A stretch of 64,000 nt of DNA from Niallia endozanthoxylica (GCF_008710145.1 NZ_VYKL01000037.1:62001-126000), one strand, 5' to 3'. Positions 53,124 through 62,968 are shown, counted from the stretch's first letter. Made by a program: numbers and translations. The notes: generated by a model not told the origin, from the letters alone.

Positions 53124-53202
53124 AACAAAATCTCCTTTTTAATTATTATAATTTTCATATTATTATAACATAACAAAATATTCTTGATAAGGTGGAAATT
53201 GT

Positions 53203-53397
53203 AATGAACTAAGTCTGTGAACAATTAAAAATACAGTATCCAACTGTTCAAGGAGAGATAGGAAATATTACCTATAAGGTCTTAAGTACTGCTGTTTCAG
53301 AAGCTGGCGGGCTTGGCATGATTGGCTGTGGAACAATGAATCCAGGTGGAGCGGAACAAAATATTTTAGAAACAAAGGAAATGACTCGTCAGCCTTA
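53203..53397 (+). pseudogene. Broken second copy of the nitronate monooxygenase gene
   Basis: This fragment matches the start of the gene at 48239. TGTGAACA is followed by GCTGTTTCAGAAGCTGGCGG, GGCTGTGGAACAATG and ACAAAGGAAA. Stop codons replace sense codons near the start, and the match ends where an IS110 remnant begins, so only about 60 codons survive. Confidence 0.85.
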
Positions 53398-53606
53398 CAG
53401 TCACGAATGGCACAATGCACGGATATATATAAGGCATGACGAAGCCCAATAGATCTGCGTTTCGTGATACGATTCTTGGTGGTTGTAAACTTACTAGATT
53501 CGAATACAATAGGGTCCACTCCAGCGAAAGCTACAAGTTTCTTAAAATCATTAAACTAGTCAATCTCACCAATTTTCAGAAATAACCGTTGCGGCGACCC
53601 TTTCAC
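53398..53606 (-). mobile_element. IS110-family transposase remnant
   Basis: On the minus strand the sequence reads VAATVISE, then after a frameshift IGEID-stop-FNDFKKLVAFAGVDPIVFES. KFTTTKNRITKRRS and GLRHALYISVHCAIRDC follow. This is the C-terminal transposase_20 domain of IS110-type elements. The stop codon (53556-53558) and the frameshift show it is inactive. It abuts the truncated monooxygenase copy, which suggests the insertion broke that copy. Confidence 0.85.
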
Positions 53607-54389
53607 CATAAGAATATCTATATGATTAGAAGCAATTAGTAAACTTCTAATAATAGAAACTGATACAGATAAAAAATAAAAAGATGTAGATTGGTTAGAA
53701 TTAATGAAAACTCCATTTCCTCATGCTATCGAAAAACTGGTAATGGTGTCAGGCACCGAAAGTTAAGTACAAAAGTTTTCCTAGGATGAAGAAGCTATTT
53801 TTCTAGAAAACCATACACCTTATGCGGTTTTCCTAACGTAGCCTCATATTTAACAGAACTTTTAGTTATATTGTCTAAAAAGCAGAAAAAAATCTTCATA
53901 CAGTTTGTGTATTGTTTAGGTTTTTTTTTCTTGTTAATCTAAAAAATATACAGAAAAGTCAGAACTTTCTTGTGGTGGTATATAAGAAGGTTGGAAAGGT
54001 AGTGATATTTCAGTGTTATTTAAAGAAACTGAGTTTCCTTAGAGGGTTAATATGATAAAGACGAATAAGCAGGAATGTGGATTTAATGTCTTAATTAGTA
54101 CGAATCCCGCTCATATGAATGACTTTTCAGGGGATGTGGGTTATTCATATGACTTGTGCAAGGACTAATTATTACATTAGACAAGCACAAGCCTATATGG
54201 ATGTGAAGAGTGATGGAAGCTAATAGTACGAGATGACCGCATGGATGCATGAGGAACATATAAGTGGATACAATGATCATTTTGTACAATCAGACACAAG
54301 CGACCCGATGGAATATTCTTCACAAATAATAACAGTACATATTTTACTTAAATGTACTTGACCAATCAAGCTTGAATAACTACTTTTAA
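53607..54389. other. Decayed non-coding stretch
   Basis: No intact gene is seen. CATATGAAT (54112-54120) is inverted at 54143-54151. A 45-codon open stretch near 54228-54362 (tacgagatgacc onward) looks like a gene remnant but matches nothing I know. A REP-like core at 53745 is listed separately. Confidence 0.35.
53745..53757. repeat. REP-like core GGTGTCAGGCACC
   Basis: This is an exact copy of the 13-mer at 33009-33021, here without the second arm. It lies in the decayed stretch after the IS110 remnant. Confidence 0.6.
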
Positions 54390-54403
54390 TGAAAACGTTT
54401 TCC
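54390..54403 (+). promoter_or_regulatory. cre-like site
   Basis: TGAAAACGTTTTCC matches the cre consensus except for the last base. It is about 320 bp before the transporter start at 54725. Confidence 0.3.
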
Positions 54404-54442
54404 TTTTTGTGACAAAGATGAATAAAATGGTATCGACTTCAA

Positions 54443-54459
54443 AGATTGAAATTCAATCT
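54443..54459 (+). promoter_or_regulatory. 17-bp dyad before the MHS transporter gene
   Basis: AGATTGAA, A, TTCAATCT is a perfect inverted repeat. It is a candidate operator for the ectoine transporter; the regulator is unknown. Confidence 0.35.
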
Positions 54460-54724
54460 AAAAGGCTCTACCGATTCTAATTTACAACATGGTTAAAATA
54501 CACTGGGATTTGACTCCATCAATGCCCACAGCTTTCCCGGAAGCAAGCTATCAAAATATCCAGCCTTAAAATCAAAAAATAAATATATAGTAGGTACTTT
54601 CCATTCTATTTTCACTCAAATAGCATAAGTATCATTTTTTATTTGAAACGGATATCAATCTACTCAAGATAATTTTTAAATGATTAATTCCTATACCTGT
54701 AATGAAGATGGAGGAAAACTAAAT

Positions 54725-56173
54725 ATGAGTAATTTAAAAAAAGAGGATATTATTGTTGTAGATAAGAAGGTTGCTAAGCAAACGGTTGTCGTTACTTCGC
54801 TTGGTAATGCAATGGAATGGTTTGACTTTGGTCTCTATGCGTATTTAGCGGTTACGATTGGTAAAGTTTTTTTTCCTGAAATTGACCCTGCCCATCAATT
54901 GATTTATGCATTTGCCACTTTTGCTATTGCATTTATCGCTCGTCCACTCGGCGGTCTTGTTTTTGGGATGTTGGGAGATCGAGTGGGTCGAAAGAAAGTC
55001 CTCTCTCTTACACTCATAATGATGGCCGCTTCGACATTGTTTATTGGCCTCATTCCAAGCTATTCCACTATCGGTATTGCAGCGCCTATCTTGCTATTAA
55101 TTGCGAGGTTAGTCCAAGGGTTTTCAACTGGAGGCGAGTATGCGGGTGCCATGACTTATATAGCTGAATCAACATCGGATAAAAAACGTGGTTTTCTAAC
55201 AAGTGGATTAGAGGTTGGAACAGCCGTAGGGTTTTGTGCCAGTGCCGCATTAGTCACTCTTTTGACATACATTATCGGTCCTGACAGAATGGTCGAATGG
55301 GGTTGGAGAATTCCATTTTTGATTGCTGGACCTATGGGGTTTATTGGATTTTATTTACGTTCTCGTTTAGAGGAAACACCGGCATTCAAGGCGATGGAAG
55401 AAGCAAAGGAAGAAGATCGTCATCGTGCATCTTTGAAAGAAATTTTGACAAACCATTGGAAGCCTCTTTTAATTTGCCTAGGAATTGTGTTCTTTTATAA
55501 CACATCGCTATATATGGTTCTCACGTATATGCCATCTTATTTAACTCAAGAACTTGGCTACAGTGAAACAAAGGGATTAGTCTTTAATCTTCTTGTGATG
55601 ATTTTGCTGATTCCTATTATTTTAGGGATGGGTTATTGGAGCGATCGCATTGGCCGCAACAAGATCGTTAAAGGAGCTCTCATTGGCACGATTTTACTTA
55701 GTGTACCAGCCTTTATCATGATTAGTTCAAACAGTAACCTAGTTGTTTTTGCTGGACTTTTAATCCTTGGCATTACTCTCGCTGCTTTTCAAGGTGCACT
55801 TCCTGCAACATTACCGTCCCTATTTTTTACGAAGGTACGTTATGGCTCGCTTGCAATCACGTATAATATTTCTACCTCTTTATTTGGTGGTACAACCCCG
55901 CTAGTTATTGCTTGGCTGGTGAGTCTGACGAAGAACAGCATGGTCCCTGCCTATTACTTGATGGCAGTTTGTATCATCGGACTTGTAGTTGTTGGCTTTT
56001 TTGTAAAAGAAACCGCCGGCAGGTCGTTGCGCGGGTCTGCACCAACTGTAGATGATCCAAGAGAAATCGATGAACTATTGAAGAATCCGGACAAGGCTCT
56101 CTGGTGGAAAGAAGAATTGCCAGTAGAAGCAGTGGTAGAAGGTAAGTTTAATTCAAACGTCACTGCAAAATAA
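54725..56173 (+). CDS. MFS transporter, metabolite:H+ symporter (ProP-like); probable ectoine uptake
   Basis: This protein of about 482 residues has twelve membrane segments and the MHS hallmarks GNAMEWFDFGLYAYLAV, ARPLGGLVFGMLGDRVGRKK and RLVQGFSTGGEYAGAMTYIAE. ProP-type carriers take up betaine, proline and ectoine. The ectoine-breakdown genes that follow make ectoine or hydroxyectoine the likely cargo, which is inference. The ATG at 54725 follows GGAGG at about ten bases; the ATG at 54680 has no site. Confidence 0.88.
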   Translation: MSNLKKEDIIVVDKKVAKQTVVVTSLGNAMEWFDFGLYAYLAVTIGKVFFPEIDPAHQLIYAFATFAIAFIARPLGGLVFGMLGDRVGRKKVLSLTLIMMAASTLFIGLIPSYSTIGIAAPILLLIARLVQGFSTGGEYAGAMTYIAESTSDKKRGFLTSGLEVGTAVGFCASAALVTLLTYIIGPDRMVEWGWRIPFLIAGPMGFIGFYLRSRLEETPAFKAMEEAKEEDRHRASLKEILTNHWKPLLICLGIVFFYNTSLYMVLTYMPSYLTQELGYSETKGLVFNLLVMILLIPIILGMGYWSDRIGRNKIVKGALIGTILLSVPAFIMISSNSNLVVFAGLLILGITLAAFQGALPATLPSLFFTKVRYGSLAITYNISTSLFGGTTPLVIAWLVSLTKNSMVPAYYLMAVCIIGLVVVGFFVKETAGRSLRGSAPTVDDPREIDELLKNPDKALWWKEELPVEAVVEGKFNSNVTAK

Positions 56174-56189
56174 CATAGGAATAAATATC

Positions 56190-56235
56190 GTAAAACACCT
56201 TATAAAAGACTTACTTATGAGGTGTTTTACCTTTG
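56190..56235 (+). terminator. Terminator after the transporter gene
   Basis: GTAAAACACCT (56190-56200) pairs with AGGTGTTTTAC (56220-56230), then CTTTG. The stem is perfect, the T-run short. Confidence 0.75.
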
Positions 56236-56374
56236 TTTAAGTTATTTAGTATTTCTAGAAGATTATCTAGTACAAAAAAACAACGAGTTTGATGGACTTC
56301 TCACTGGTGCATAACGAACTTAAAGACACTATTGCCTTGATAACAGTTGAATTAGAAAACACGAAAAGATACTC

Positions 56375-56404
56375 TTGACATAAAAGTATTTATATATTTA
56401 GAAT
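56375..56404 (+). promoter_or_regulatory. Promoter for eutB
   Basis: A perfect TTGACA (56375-56380) is followed after 18 bp by TAGAAT (56399-56404), about 60 bp before the TTG start. Confidence 0.55.
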
Positions 56405-56463
56405 TATTGCAATATATTGATAATTAGATATAATTAATAATGTAGGATATAGGAGTGGTTTTA

Positions 56464-57471
56464 TTGAAAAAGGCATATGAAAGATTACAAAGTGGGCAGC
56501 TCATTCAAAAAATATGGGAAGCAAGAAAACAAATTAAACCATTAATTTCATCAACCCCATTGATTCATTCCATACCTTTCTCTGAAAAAATAGACTCAAA
56601 TGTCTATCTTAAACTAGAAAATCTGCAGAAAACGGGGTCCTTTAAGGTTCGCGGAGCGGCTAATAAAATATTAAATTTAACCGAAGAAGAAAAAAAGTGT
56701 GGGGTCGCAACCTTTTCAACAGGGAATCATGGTTTGGCTGTTGCTTATGTTGCCCAAAAACTTGGTATACAGTCGACCATTTGTATATCCAACCGAGTTC
56801 CAAAGGCAAAGGTAGATGCACTAAAAAAATCTGGTGCACAAATTCAAATCATTGGGGACAGTCAAGATGAGGCAGAGAAATATTGCTATGAGCTCGAAGA
56901 AAAATATGGCATGACCGTCGTTAAGCCATTTGATGATCAGGATGTTATTGCTGGACAAGGAACCATTGGATTGGAGATTCTCGAGGAAGTTCCCGATTTA
57001 GAGGCATTACTTGTGCCGTTATCAGGTGGAGGTTTATTAGCCGGTACAGCTCTTGCATTAAAATCAATTCATCCGTCTATTAGAGTGATTGGCGTCTCAA
57101 TGGAGAGATCGCCTGTCATGTATGAAAGCATTAAAGCAGGAAATCCGGTTGTACTGAAAGAACAGCCGACATTGGCTGATAGCTTGCTAGGCGGGATAGG
57201 GTTAAATAATGAGTATACGTTTCACATCATTAAAGAAAATGTTGATGATTTACTTCTCGTTTCTGAAGAGGAAATTGCTGAAGGAATAGGATTCATGATG
57301 GATGCTCACCGAATGGCTGTTGAAGGAGCCGCTGCTGTTGGTATGGCAGCTCTTTTAAATAATAAATTATCAAAAACTTATAGAAAAATGGGAACGATTG
57401 TTACCGGGTGTAATGTTGATTTATCAGTTATCACTAATGTCCTTCAAAACTATGTGCAAAAAAATGGATAA
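56464..57471 (+). CDS. eutB: Hydroxyectoine utilization dehydratase EutB (threonine dehydratase-like)
   Basis: This protein of about 335 residues is a fold-type II PLP enzyme with the Schiff-base Lys in GSFKVRGAANK and FSTGNHGLAVAYVAQKLG. A glycine-rich phosphate loop lies in LSGGGLLAGTALAL. EutB is thought to remove water from hydroxyectoine so that the product enters ectoine breakdown. The eutC, doeA, doeB-type and doeC-type genes that follow support this over plain threonine dehydratase. The TTG at 56464 follows AGGAG at eight bases. Confidence 0.82.
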   Translation: MKKAYERLQSGQLIQKIWEARKQIKPLISSTPLIHSIPFSEKIDSNVYLKLENLQKTGSFKVRGAANKILNLTEEEKKCGVATFSTGNHGLAVAYVAQKLGIQSTICISNRVPKAKVDALKKSGAQIQIIGDSQDEAEKYCYELEEKYGMTVVKPFDDQDVIAGQGTIGLEILEEVPDLEALLVPLSGGGLLAGTALALKSIHPSIRVIGVSMERSPVMYESIKAGNPVVLKEQPTLADSLLGGIGLNNEYTFHIIKENVDDLLLVSEEEIAEGIGFMMDAHRMAVEGAAAVGMAALLNNKLSKTYRKMGTIVTGCNVDLSVITNVLQNYVQKNG

Positions 57472-57539
57472 ACTCTATCATCCTATGAAAGCTGGACTTC
57501 CAATTAGAAACTCCAAAATTGAAAGGAGAGATGCTGAAC

Positions 57540-59240
57540 ATGCTGCATGTTAGTGACATTATCGAGCTTCCCCTATTGAAAACCTCCAAAATAAAAACAG
57601 GTAAAGACGTTTTAAGTAACCGTTTGATTGAATGGGTATCGGTTATTGAAAGCCCCGTTGAAAATTTTGTCAGAGAAAATGAATTTGTCCTTAGTACAGG
57701 AATTGGCTGTCATGAGGATATTGATATTTTATTAGAATTTGTGAAAGATGTATATAATTCGGGGGCATCAGCATTAGGAATTGCTACAGGCCGTTACATA
57801 TTTGAAATTCCTGAAGAAATCATCCGGTTTGCAGAGGAAAGAAATTTTATTTTAATAGAAATTCCATGGGAGATTCGTTTCGCTGATATCATTCATGAAG
57901 TGATGAGAGAATTAAACATTGTTCAACAGCAGGATTCAAAACGTTCCAATGGGATTCATCAAACGTTAATTCAAATGATTTTAGATGGTAAAAACCTTGA
58001 GCAAATTTCAAATTATGTTGAAGAAGAGCTGGACCTTCCCATATTAATTTTAGACAAGAAGGGAAACCCAGTCGCTGGCAGTGCGAAGCAATCAAAGGTC
58101 TTGAGTATCAGGAATCAATTGATAAAAAAGCAAAAAAGTCAGGCAGCCTCCAACCATCCATTGCACTCTAAAATAAGAAAAATAGCTGATGAAGAATCGA
58201 ACCTATATCATCTGCCCATCCAAACAAATGGTGTACATGAAGGGGAAATATGTGTTCTTTCTGACATAACATATCAATTGAATCAGCAAGAGCTTCATAT
58301 TATTGAACATGCGATGATGGCTTGTGCCTTATGGTTTTCTCGAAAAAGTGTTGTGACGAAAGTCGAGATGCGCTTGCAAAATGACTTTCTATTAAGGCTA
58401 ATCAAGGGTGAAAATCTATCCGAGGAATATAAAATGACGCAAGCGGAGCAGTTTCAATACAACTTGGATATCCCCTATGAATGTATTATTGGGTTTCCAG
58501 AGAATTTAGCATCCTTGATGGAAAAAGAACATAAAAGGCACTCCAAAAATAATAATTGGCTGGAAAAAATGATTAGTTACATAAAAGAGGAATTGATATT
58601 TGCAGCAGAAGCTGTTAAACATCAAATGCTATTTGCTTATGAAGGTGACCAGATAATTATTTTTTTAGAAGTAACGAAGGAATCGAATGCGGATTCAGTT
58701 AATCACTTTTTAGATTTGGTTGAACGAAGATTAAAGCATTTATTTCCTAGTTTGACTTTTTCATGGGGAATCGGAAAACATAAAGATGGGAATGGGAACT
58801 TTTCCAAAAGCTTTAAAAAAGCGAAAGCGGCATTAGATATGGGAAGAACTCAAATTGGAGTTGGCAAACGGGTCAATTTTGATGAAATGCGTATGAATCG
58901 GTTATTGCTCAATTTGGCGATCAATGAAGAAGTGCAGGAAATCATCGCCGCCCCTATCTTACCATTGATTGAATATGACGAGAAACGGGATATGGATCTA
59001 ATTAATACGTTCAAGGCTTATAACAGAAATAGTGGGAATGTTAGTCAAACGGCACGTGAACTGAATCTTCACCGACAATCACTTTTATACCGGTTAAGAA
59101 AAATTGAATCATTAACAGGACTATCACTCGTTAATCCAGATGATCTATTCCTGTTGGATTTTAGTATTCGAGTTTGGTCAACAGGTGTCATAAAGAGAGA
59201 ACAAATCAATACAAATCTCTCCAATATCAACGGATTATAA
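57540..59240 (+). CDS. PucR-family transcriptional regulator
   Basis: This protein of about 566 residues has an N-terminal PucR domain (LHVSDIIELPLLKTSKIKTGKD to about residue 125), a central sensor region and a C-terminal PucR HTH. The HTH reads TFKAYNRNSGNVSQTARELNLHRQSLLYRLRKIE near residues 485-520. Such proteins activate catabolic genes in response to a substrate. It most likely controls the ectoine genes. The better known ectoine regulator EnuR is a MocR-type protein, so this would be a different solution. The ATG at 57540 is favoured by AAAGGAGAG ten bases upstream. Confidence 0.9.
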   Translation: MLHVSDIIELPLLKTSKIKTGKDVLSNRLIEWVSVIESPVENFVRENEFVLSTGIGCHEDIDILLEFVKDVYNSGASALGIATGRYIFEIPEEIIRFAEERNFILIEIPWEIRFADIIHEVMRELNIVQQQDSKRSNGIHQTLIQMILDGKNLEQISNYVEEELDLPILILDKKGNPVAGSAKQSKVLSIRNQLIKKQKSQAASNHPLHSKIRKIADEESNLYHLPIQTNGVHEGEICVLSDITYQLNQQELHIIEHAMMACALWFSRKSVVTKVEMRLQNDFLLRLIKGENLSEEYKMTQAEQFQYNLDIPYECIIGFPENLASLMEKEHKRHSKNNNWLEKMISYIKEELIFAAEAVKHQMLFAYEGDQIIIFLEVTKESNADSVNHFLDLVERRLKHLFPSLTFSWGIGKHKDGNGNFSKSFKKAKAALDMGRTQIGVGKRVNFDEMRMNRLLLNLAINEEVQEIIAAPILPLIEYDEKRDMDLINTFKAYNRNSGNVSQTARELNLHRQSLLYRLRKIESLTGLSLVNPDDLFLLDFSIRVWSTGVIKREQINTNLSNINGL

Positions 59241-59244
59241 AAAA

Positions 59245-59286
59245 GGGAGTTTGGTACAGAGATATCTGTAGCAAACTCCCTTTTTT
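59245..59286 (+). terminator. Terminator after the PucR gene
   Basis: GGGAGTTTG (59245-59253) pairs with CAAACTCCC (59272-59280) with TACAGA/TCTGTA inside, then TTTTTT. Confidence 0.9.
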
Positions 59287-59343
59287 ATATACTTTTCAAG
59301 TAAAAACTCTGTTAAAAAAGAAAAAAGGTCTACTATATGATTC

Positions 59344-59363
59344 AAATTGTATAAAAACAATTT
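59344..59363 (+). promoter_or_regulatory. Dyad upstream of doeA
   Basis: AAATTGT (59344-59350) and ACAATTT (59357-59363) form an inverted repeat 118 bp before the doeA start. It is a weak operator candidate. Confidence 0.3.
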
Positions 59364-59480
59364 CTGAAAATTCATACATATTAGCGAATGTTTTATTGAA
59401 GCATTCCCCCTATAATGAAATTAACAAATGGTCATAACGATTTAAAACACACTATTGATTCGATAAAGAGAGGGATTATG

Positions 59481-60671
59481 ATGTTGCCATTTAGTTTAAA
59501 AGAGTATAAAAAACGATTGGATCAAACAAAGAAAAGTATGCTGGAAAGAGGAATTGAAGTTTTAATAGTGACGAACCCAGCAAATATGAATTATTTATCT
59601 GGATATAATAGCTGGTCATTCTATGTTGACCAAATGCTAATTGTTATAGTTGATGAGGATCAGCCGATATGGATAGGCAGAAAAATGGATGCGAATGCAG
59701 CAAAGGCTACTACCTGGCTTTACCATGAAAATATAATCCCTTATCCAGAGGACTATGTCCATTCTAAAATAAAGCACCCTAGTGAATTTGCGGCTCAAAT
59801 ATTAACTCAAATTGGCCAATCCAAAAGTCGAATTGGACTTGAAATGGACTCTTACTATTTTTCAGCACAATCCTATGAATGCTTAAAGAAGAATCTACCA
59901 AATGCGATATTCTCTGATGCTAGTTTACTAGTCAACTATGTTCGTATAGTTAAATCAGATCAGGAAATTGAATTCATTAAGAGAGCAGCAAAAATCGTAG
60001 AAATCGGCATGCAAACGGCTGTGAATTCGATCCAAGAAGGCGTTAGAGAATGTGATGCAGTTGCCAATATATATGGAGACTTAATCCGTGGGACTAGTGA
60101 ATTCGGGGGTGATTACCCTGCTATCGTACCGATGCTGCCTGCGGGAGAAAATACATCTACTCCACATATCACTTGGACAGATAAAAAATATACAAATAAC
60201 CAAATGGTGATTATTGAAATCGCAGGTTGCTACCAGCGCTACCATTCACCACTAGCACGTACCGTTTCACTTGGAAAGCCAAGTCAAGAAGCATTGGATG
60301 TATCCAAAATTGTGGTGGAGGGATTAAACGCCGCACTTGAAGCAGTCAAACCAGGTGCGACTTGTGAAGAGCTTGAAATCGCTTGGTCAAAGGTTATTTC
60401 TAAGCATGGAATTGTCAAAGATTCAAGGATTGGTTATTCAATGGGATTAAATTATCCGCCTGATTGGGGCGAGCACACTGCAAGCATTCGCAGAGGGGAT
60501 CTCACCGTATTACAGCCGAATATGACATTCCATTTAATACCAGGGTTATGGTTTGATAATTACGGAATTGAGATCAGTGAATCATTCAGAGTGACAGAAA
60601 CTGGCTGTGAAGTGCTCACGAATTTTCCAAGGCAGTTGTTTGTAAACGAAAGTCATAATCTTCAAGTTTAA
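59481..60671 (+). CDS. doeA: Ectoine hydrolase DoeA (M24/creatinase-like)
   Basis: This protein of about 396 residues has an N-terminal creatinase domain (NPANMNYLSGYNSWSFYVDQML) and a C-terminal pita-bread domain. The latter has CDAVANIYGDLIRGTSEFGGDYPAIVPMLPAGENTSTPHITWTD and GLNYPPDWGEHTASI. DoeA opens ectoine to N-acetyl-diaminobutyrate isomers. The length is typical of DoeA. The ATG at 59481 (or 59478) follows GAGAGGG. It begins the doeA-eutC-doeB-doeC run, 27-38 bp between genes. Confidence 0.85.
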   Translation: MLPFSLKEYKKRLDQTKKSMLERGIEVLIVTNPANMNYLSGYNSWSFYVDQMLIVIVDEDQPIWIGRKMDANAAKATTWLYHENIIPYPEDYVHSKIKHPSEFAAQILTQIGQSKSRIGLEMDSYYFSAQSYECLKKNLPNAIFSDASLLVNYVRIVKSDQEIEFIKRAAKIVEIGMQTAVNSIQEGVRECDAVANIYGDLIRGTSEFGGDYPAIVPMLPAGENTSTPHITWTDKKYTNNQMVIIEIAGCYQRYHSPLARTVSLGKPSQEALDVSKIVVEGLNAALEAVKPGATCEELEIAWSKVISKHGIVKDSRIGYSMGLNYPPDWGEHTASIRRGDLTVLQPNMTFHLIPGLWFDNYGIEISESFRVTETGCEVLTNFPRQLFVNESHNLQV

Positions 60672-60697
60672 TCCGTTTTTATAAGGAGTGAGCTATT

Positions 60698-61705
60698 TTG
60701 AAAATCTTTACAGAAAGCGACATTCGCTCTTTTATCAAGTTAAACAAAGAAGTGATTCACATCATCGAAGACGCTTTTAAGCAATTAGTGATAAATCAAG
60801 TGGTGATGCCCCCAATTATGCGTATTGATGTGAAGGAAAATAACGGAGAAGTGGACGTGAAATCAGCGTATATTCCAAATAAAGATTTTTTCGCTATAAA
60901 GGTTTCCTCCGGTTTTTTTTATAATTATCAATTGGGCCTGCCAAGTGCGAATGGCTTCATGATGCTCATTAGTACGAAAACGGGTGAGCCCAAATCCTTT
61001 TTACTAGACAATGGGTATTTAACAGAAATCCGAACGGCAGCAGCAGGAGCCATTGCAGCCAAACATCTAGCAAAAGAAGCTGTGACTACTGTCGGAGTCA
61101 TTGGGACGGGAGCACAGGCAAGATATCAAATGAGAGCGCTTAAACTCGTTCGTGATTACAAAGAAATCCGAGTATATGGCCGATTGGAATCGAATGTTCA
61201 GAAGTTTAAAGAGGAGATGGAGGCTGCCTTGCATATCACAGTCATCCCAGCCTCCTCTCCTGAAGAGGTTGTAAAACTTAGTGAAATTGTCGTGACAACC
61301 ACACCTTCGAAAAGTCCGATTATAAAATCAGAATGGCTTCATCCTGGCCTTCATATTACGGCGATGGGATCGGATGCTGAAGATAAACAAGAACTGGAAG
61401 GCGCAGTTATTGCCAAATCAGATCGATACGTGTGCGACTCTAAGGCACAGTGTCTTCGGCTAGGTGAACTCCATCATGCGGTGAGAGAGGGGCAAATGAA
61501 TAAAGCGTATCCTGTCATTGAGCTTGGTGAAATCATTGCTGGAAAATCTCCAGGAAGAATCAATGATCATGAAGTAACCGTCTGTGATTTAACAGGCACA
61601 GGTGTGCAGGATACAGCTATCGCTCTCTATGCTTATCATTTGCTTGAATCCTTTGAAACCATTGGTATGACGGTTGATAATCATAAACAATTGACAGTGA
61701 TGTAG
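60698..61705 (+). CDS. eutC: EutC, ornithine cyclodeaminase-like protein
   Basis: This 335-residue mu-crystallin/ornithine cyclodeaminase-family protein has GYLTEIRTAAAGAIAAKHLA near residues 108-127 and NAD-binding GTGAQARYQMRAL near 142-154. HITAMGSDAEDKQEL and VCDLTGTGVQD follow. In hydroxyectoine loci EutC is placed with EutB in converting hydroxyectoine to ectoine; its exact reaction is less certain. A TTG start at 60698 follows AAGGAG. Confidence 0.85.
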   Translation: MKIFTESDIRSFIKLNKEVIHIIEDAFKQLVINQVVMPPIMRIDVKENNGEVDVKSAYIPNKDFFAIKVSSGFFYNYQLGLPSANGFMMLISTKTGEPKSFLLDNGYLTEIRTAAAGAIAAKHLAKEAVTTVGVIGTGAQARYQMRALKLVRDYKEIRVYGRLESNVQKFKEEMEAALHITVIPASSPEEVVKLSEIVVTTTPSKSPIIKSEWLHPGLHITAMGSDAEDKQELEGAVIAKSDRYVCDSKAQCLRLGELHHAVREGQMNKAYPVIELGEIIAGKSPGRINDHEVTVCDLTGTGVQDTAIALYAYHLLESFETIGMTVDNHKQLTVM

Positions 61706-61734
61706 GATAATCAGAAAAGGAGGTACTTTCATTC

Positions 61735-62931
61735 ATGATTGTAACGAATGACCTTGTTAAAGAGGCAAAGGTAATTGAAAAACAGCTTGTAGGCTGGAGG
61801 AGACATCTTCATCAATACCCCGAATTAAGTTTTCAAGAATATGAAACGGCTAAATTTGTTGCTGAAACATTGAAGGAGATAGATGGCGTTTCTATTCAAA
61901 CCAATATTGCTAACACAGGAATTGTAGCAACCATTTCTGCTGGAGAAGGAAAAACAGTGGCGATTCGTGCTGACATGGATGCCTTGCCTATAACGGAAAA
62001 AAATCAACATGGCTTTCAATCACAACATCCAGGTGTAATGCATGCTTGCGGTCATGACGCCCATACAACGATTTTACTTGGTGCTGCAAAAATTCTAGCT
62101 AAAAAAGCAAAAGAAGGGTCCTTTCAAGGAACGGTAAAGCTCATTTTCCAACCTGCGGAGGAAGCGACAGATCACGAAGGTTTATCCGGGGCACCACGCA
62201 TGATGCAGGAGGGGATACTGGAAAATGTAGAGTCCATTATTGCTCTTCATCTGTGTCCATGGGAGCCTGTAGGAACCATACAGATGAATGATGGCTATAG
62301 CATGGCAAATGTAGATGTTTTCCATGGGAAAATTAGAGCGACAGGCGGGCATGGGGGATATCCGCATTTAGGCACGGATCCCATTTGGATGCTAGGATCT
62401 TTCCTGCAAGCATTTTATGGGATTATCTCTAGAAAAATATCTGCACTAGATACAGCCGTTGCGAGCATTGGTCAAATCGAGACGGGAACTGCCAGCAATA
62501 TCATTCCTGAAGAAGTATCCATAACAGGTACATTAAGGACCTATTCACCTGAAGTCAGAGATCAACTGGCGAAAGAGGTGGAGCAAGCATTTAAAGTGGT
62601 TCAGCCATTCGGAGGATCCTATACATTCGAAGTGGAACGCGGGGAGCCCGCCTTAAATAATAATCCAAAAGTAAATGAAATGATAAGAGAGGCGGCAAAA
62701 GAATTATACCCAGCGATAAAAATCGTACAAAAACCTTTTGGACTTGGCGGAGAAGATTTCGGATATATGACAAGACAGATTCCAGGGGCCATGTTCTTTC
62801 TTGGATGTGCACTGCAAGATGGAATTTCACGTGACTTGCATACCAATATTTTTGATATTGATGAAGGCTGTTTGCCAATGGGCGTATCCATTCTTGCAGA
62901 ATCGGCTCTTAAACTACTAAAGCAGGATTAA
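61735..62931 (+). CDS. doeB2: M20-family deacetylase, DoeB2-like
   Basis: This 398-residue M20 amidohydrolase has the metal-binding segments RADMDALPITE, MHACGHDAHTTILLGAAKIL, QPAEEA and FGLGGEDFGYM. N-acetyl-diaminobutyrate deacetylation is the expected step between DoeA and DoeC. The classical DoeB is of the aspartoacylase kind, while M20 proteins in this position are the second type. Generic N-acyl amino acid deacylase (HipO-like) is the alternative. AAAAGGAGGT precedes the ATG. Confidence 0.8.
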   Translation: MIVTNDLVKEAKVIEKQLVGWRRHLHQYPELSFQEYETAKFVAETLKEIDGVSIQTNIANTGIVATISAGEGKTVAIRADMDALPITEKNQHGFQSQHPGVMHACGHDAHTTILLGAAKILAKKAKEGSFQGTVKLIFQPAEEATDHEGLSGAPRMMQEGILENVESIIALHLCPWEPVGTIQMNDGYSMANVDVFHGKIRATGGHGGYPHLGTDPIWMLGSFLQAFYGIISRKISALDTAVASIGQIETGTASNIIPEEVSITGTLRTYSPEVRDQLAKEVEQAFKVVQPFGGSYTFEVERGEPALNNNPKVNEMIREAAKELYPAIKIVQKPFGLGGEDFGYMTRQIPGAMFFLGCALQDGISRDLHTNIFDIDEGCLPMGVSILAESALKLLKQD

Positions 62932-62968
62932 TCATTCTTTTATAACTTCTAAGGAAGGTGTGATGTTT

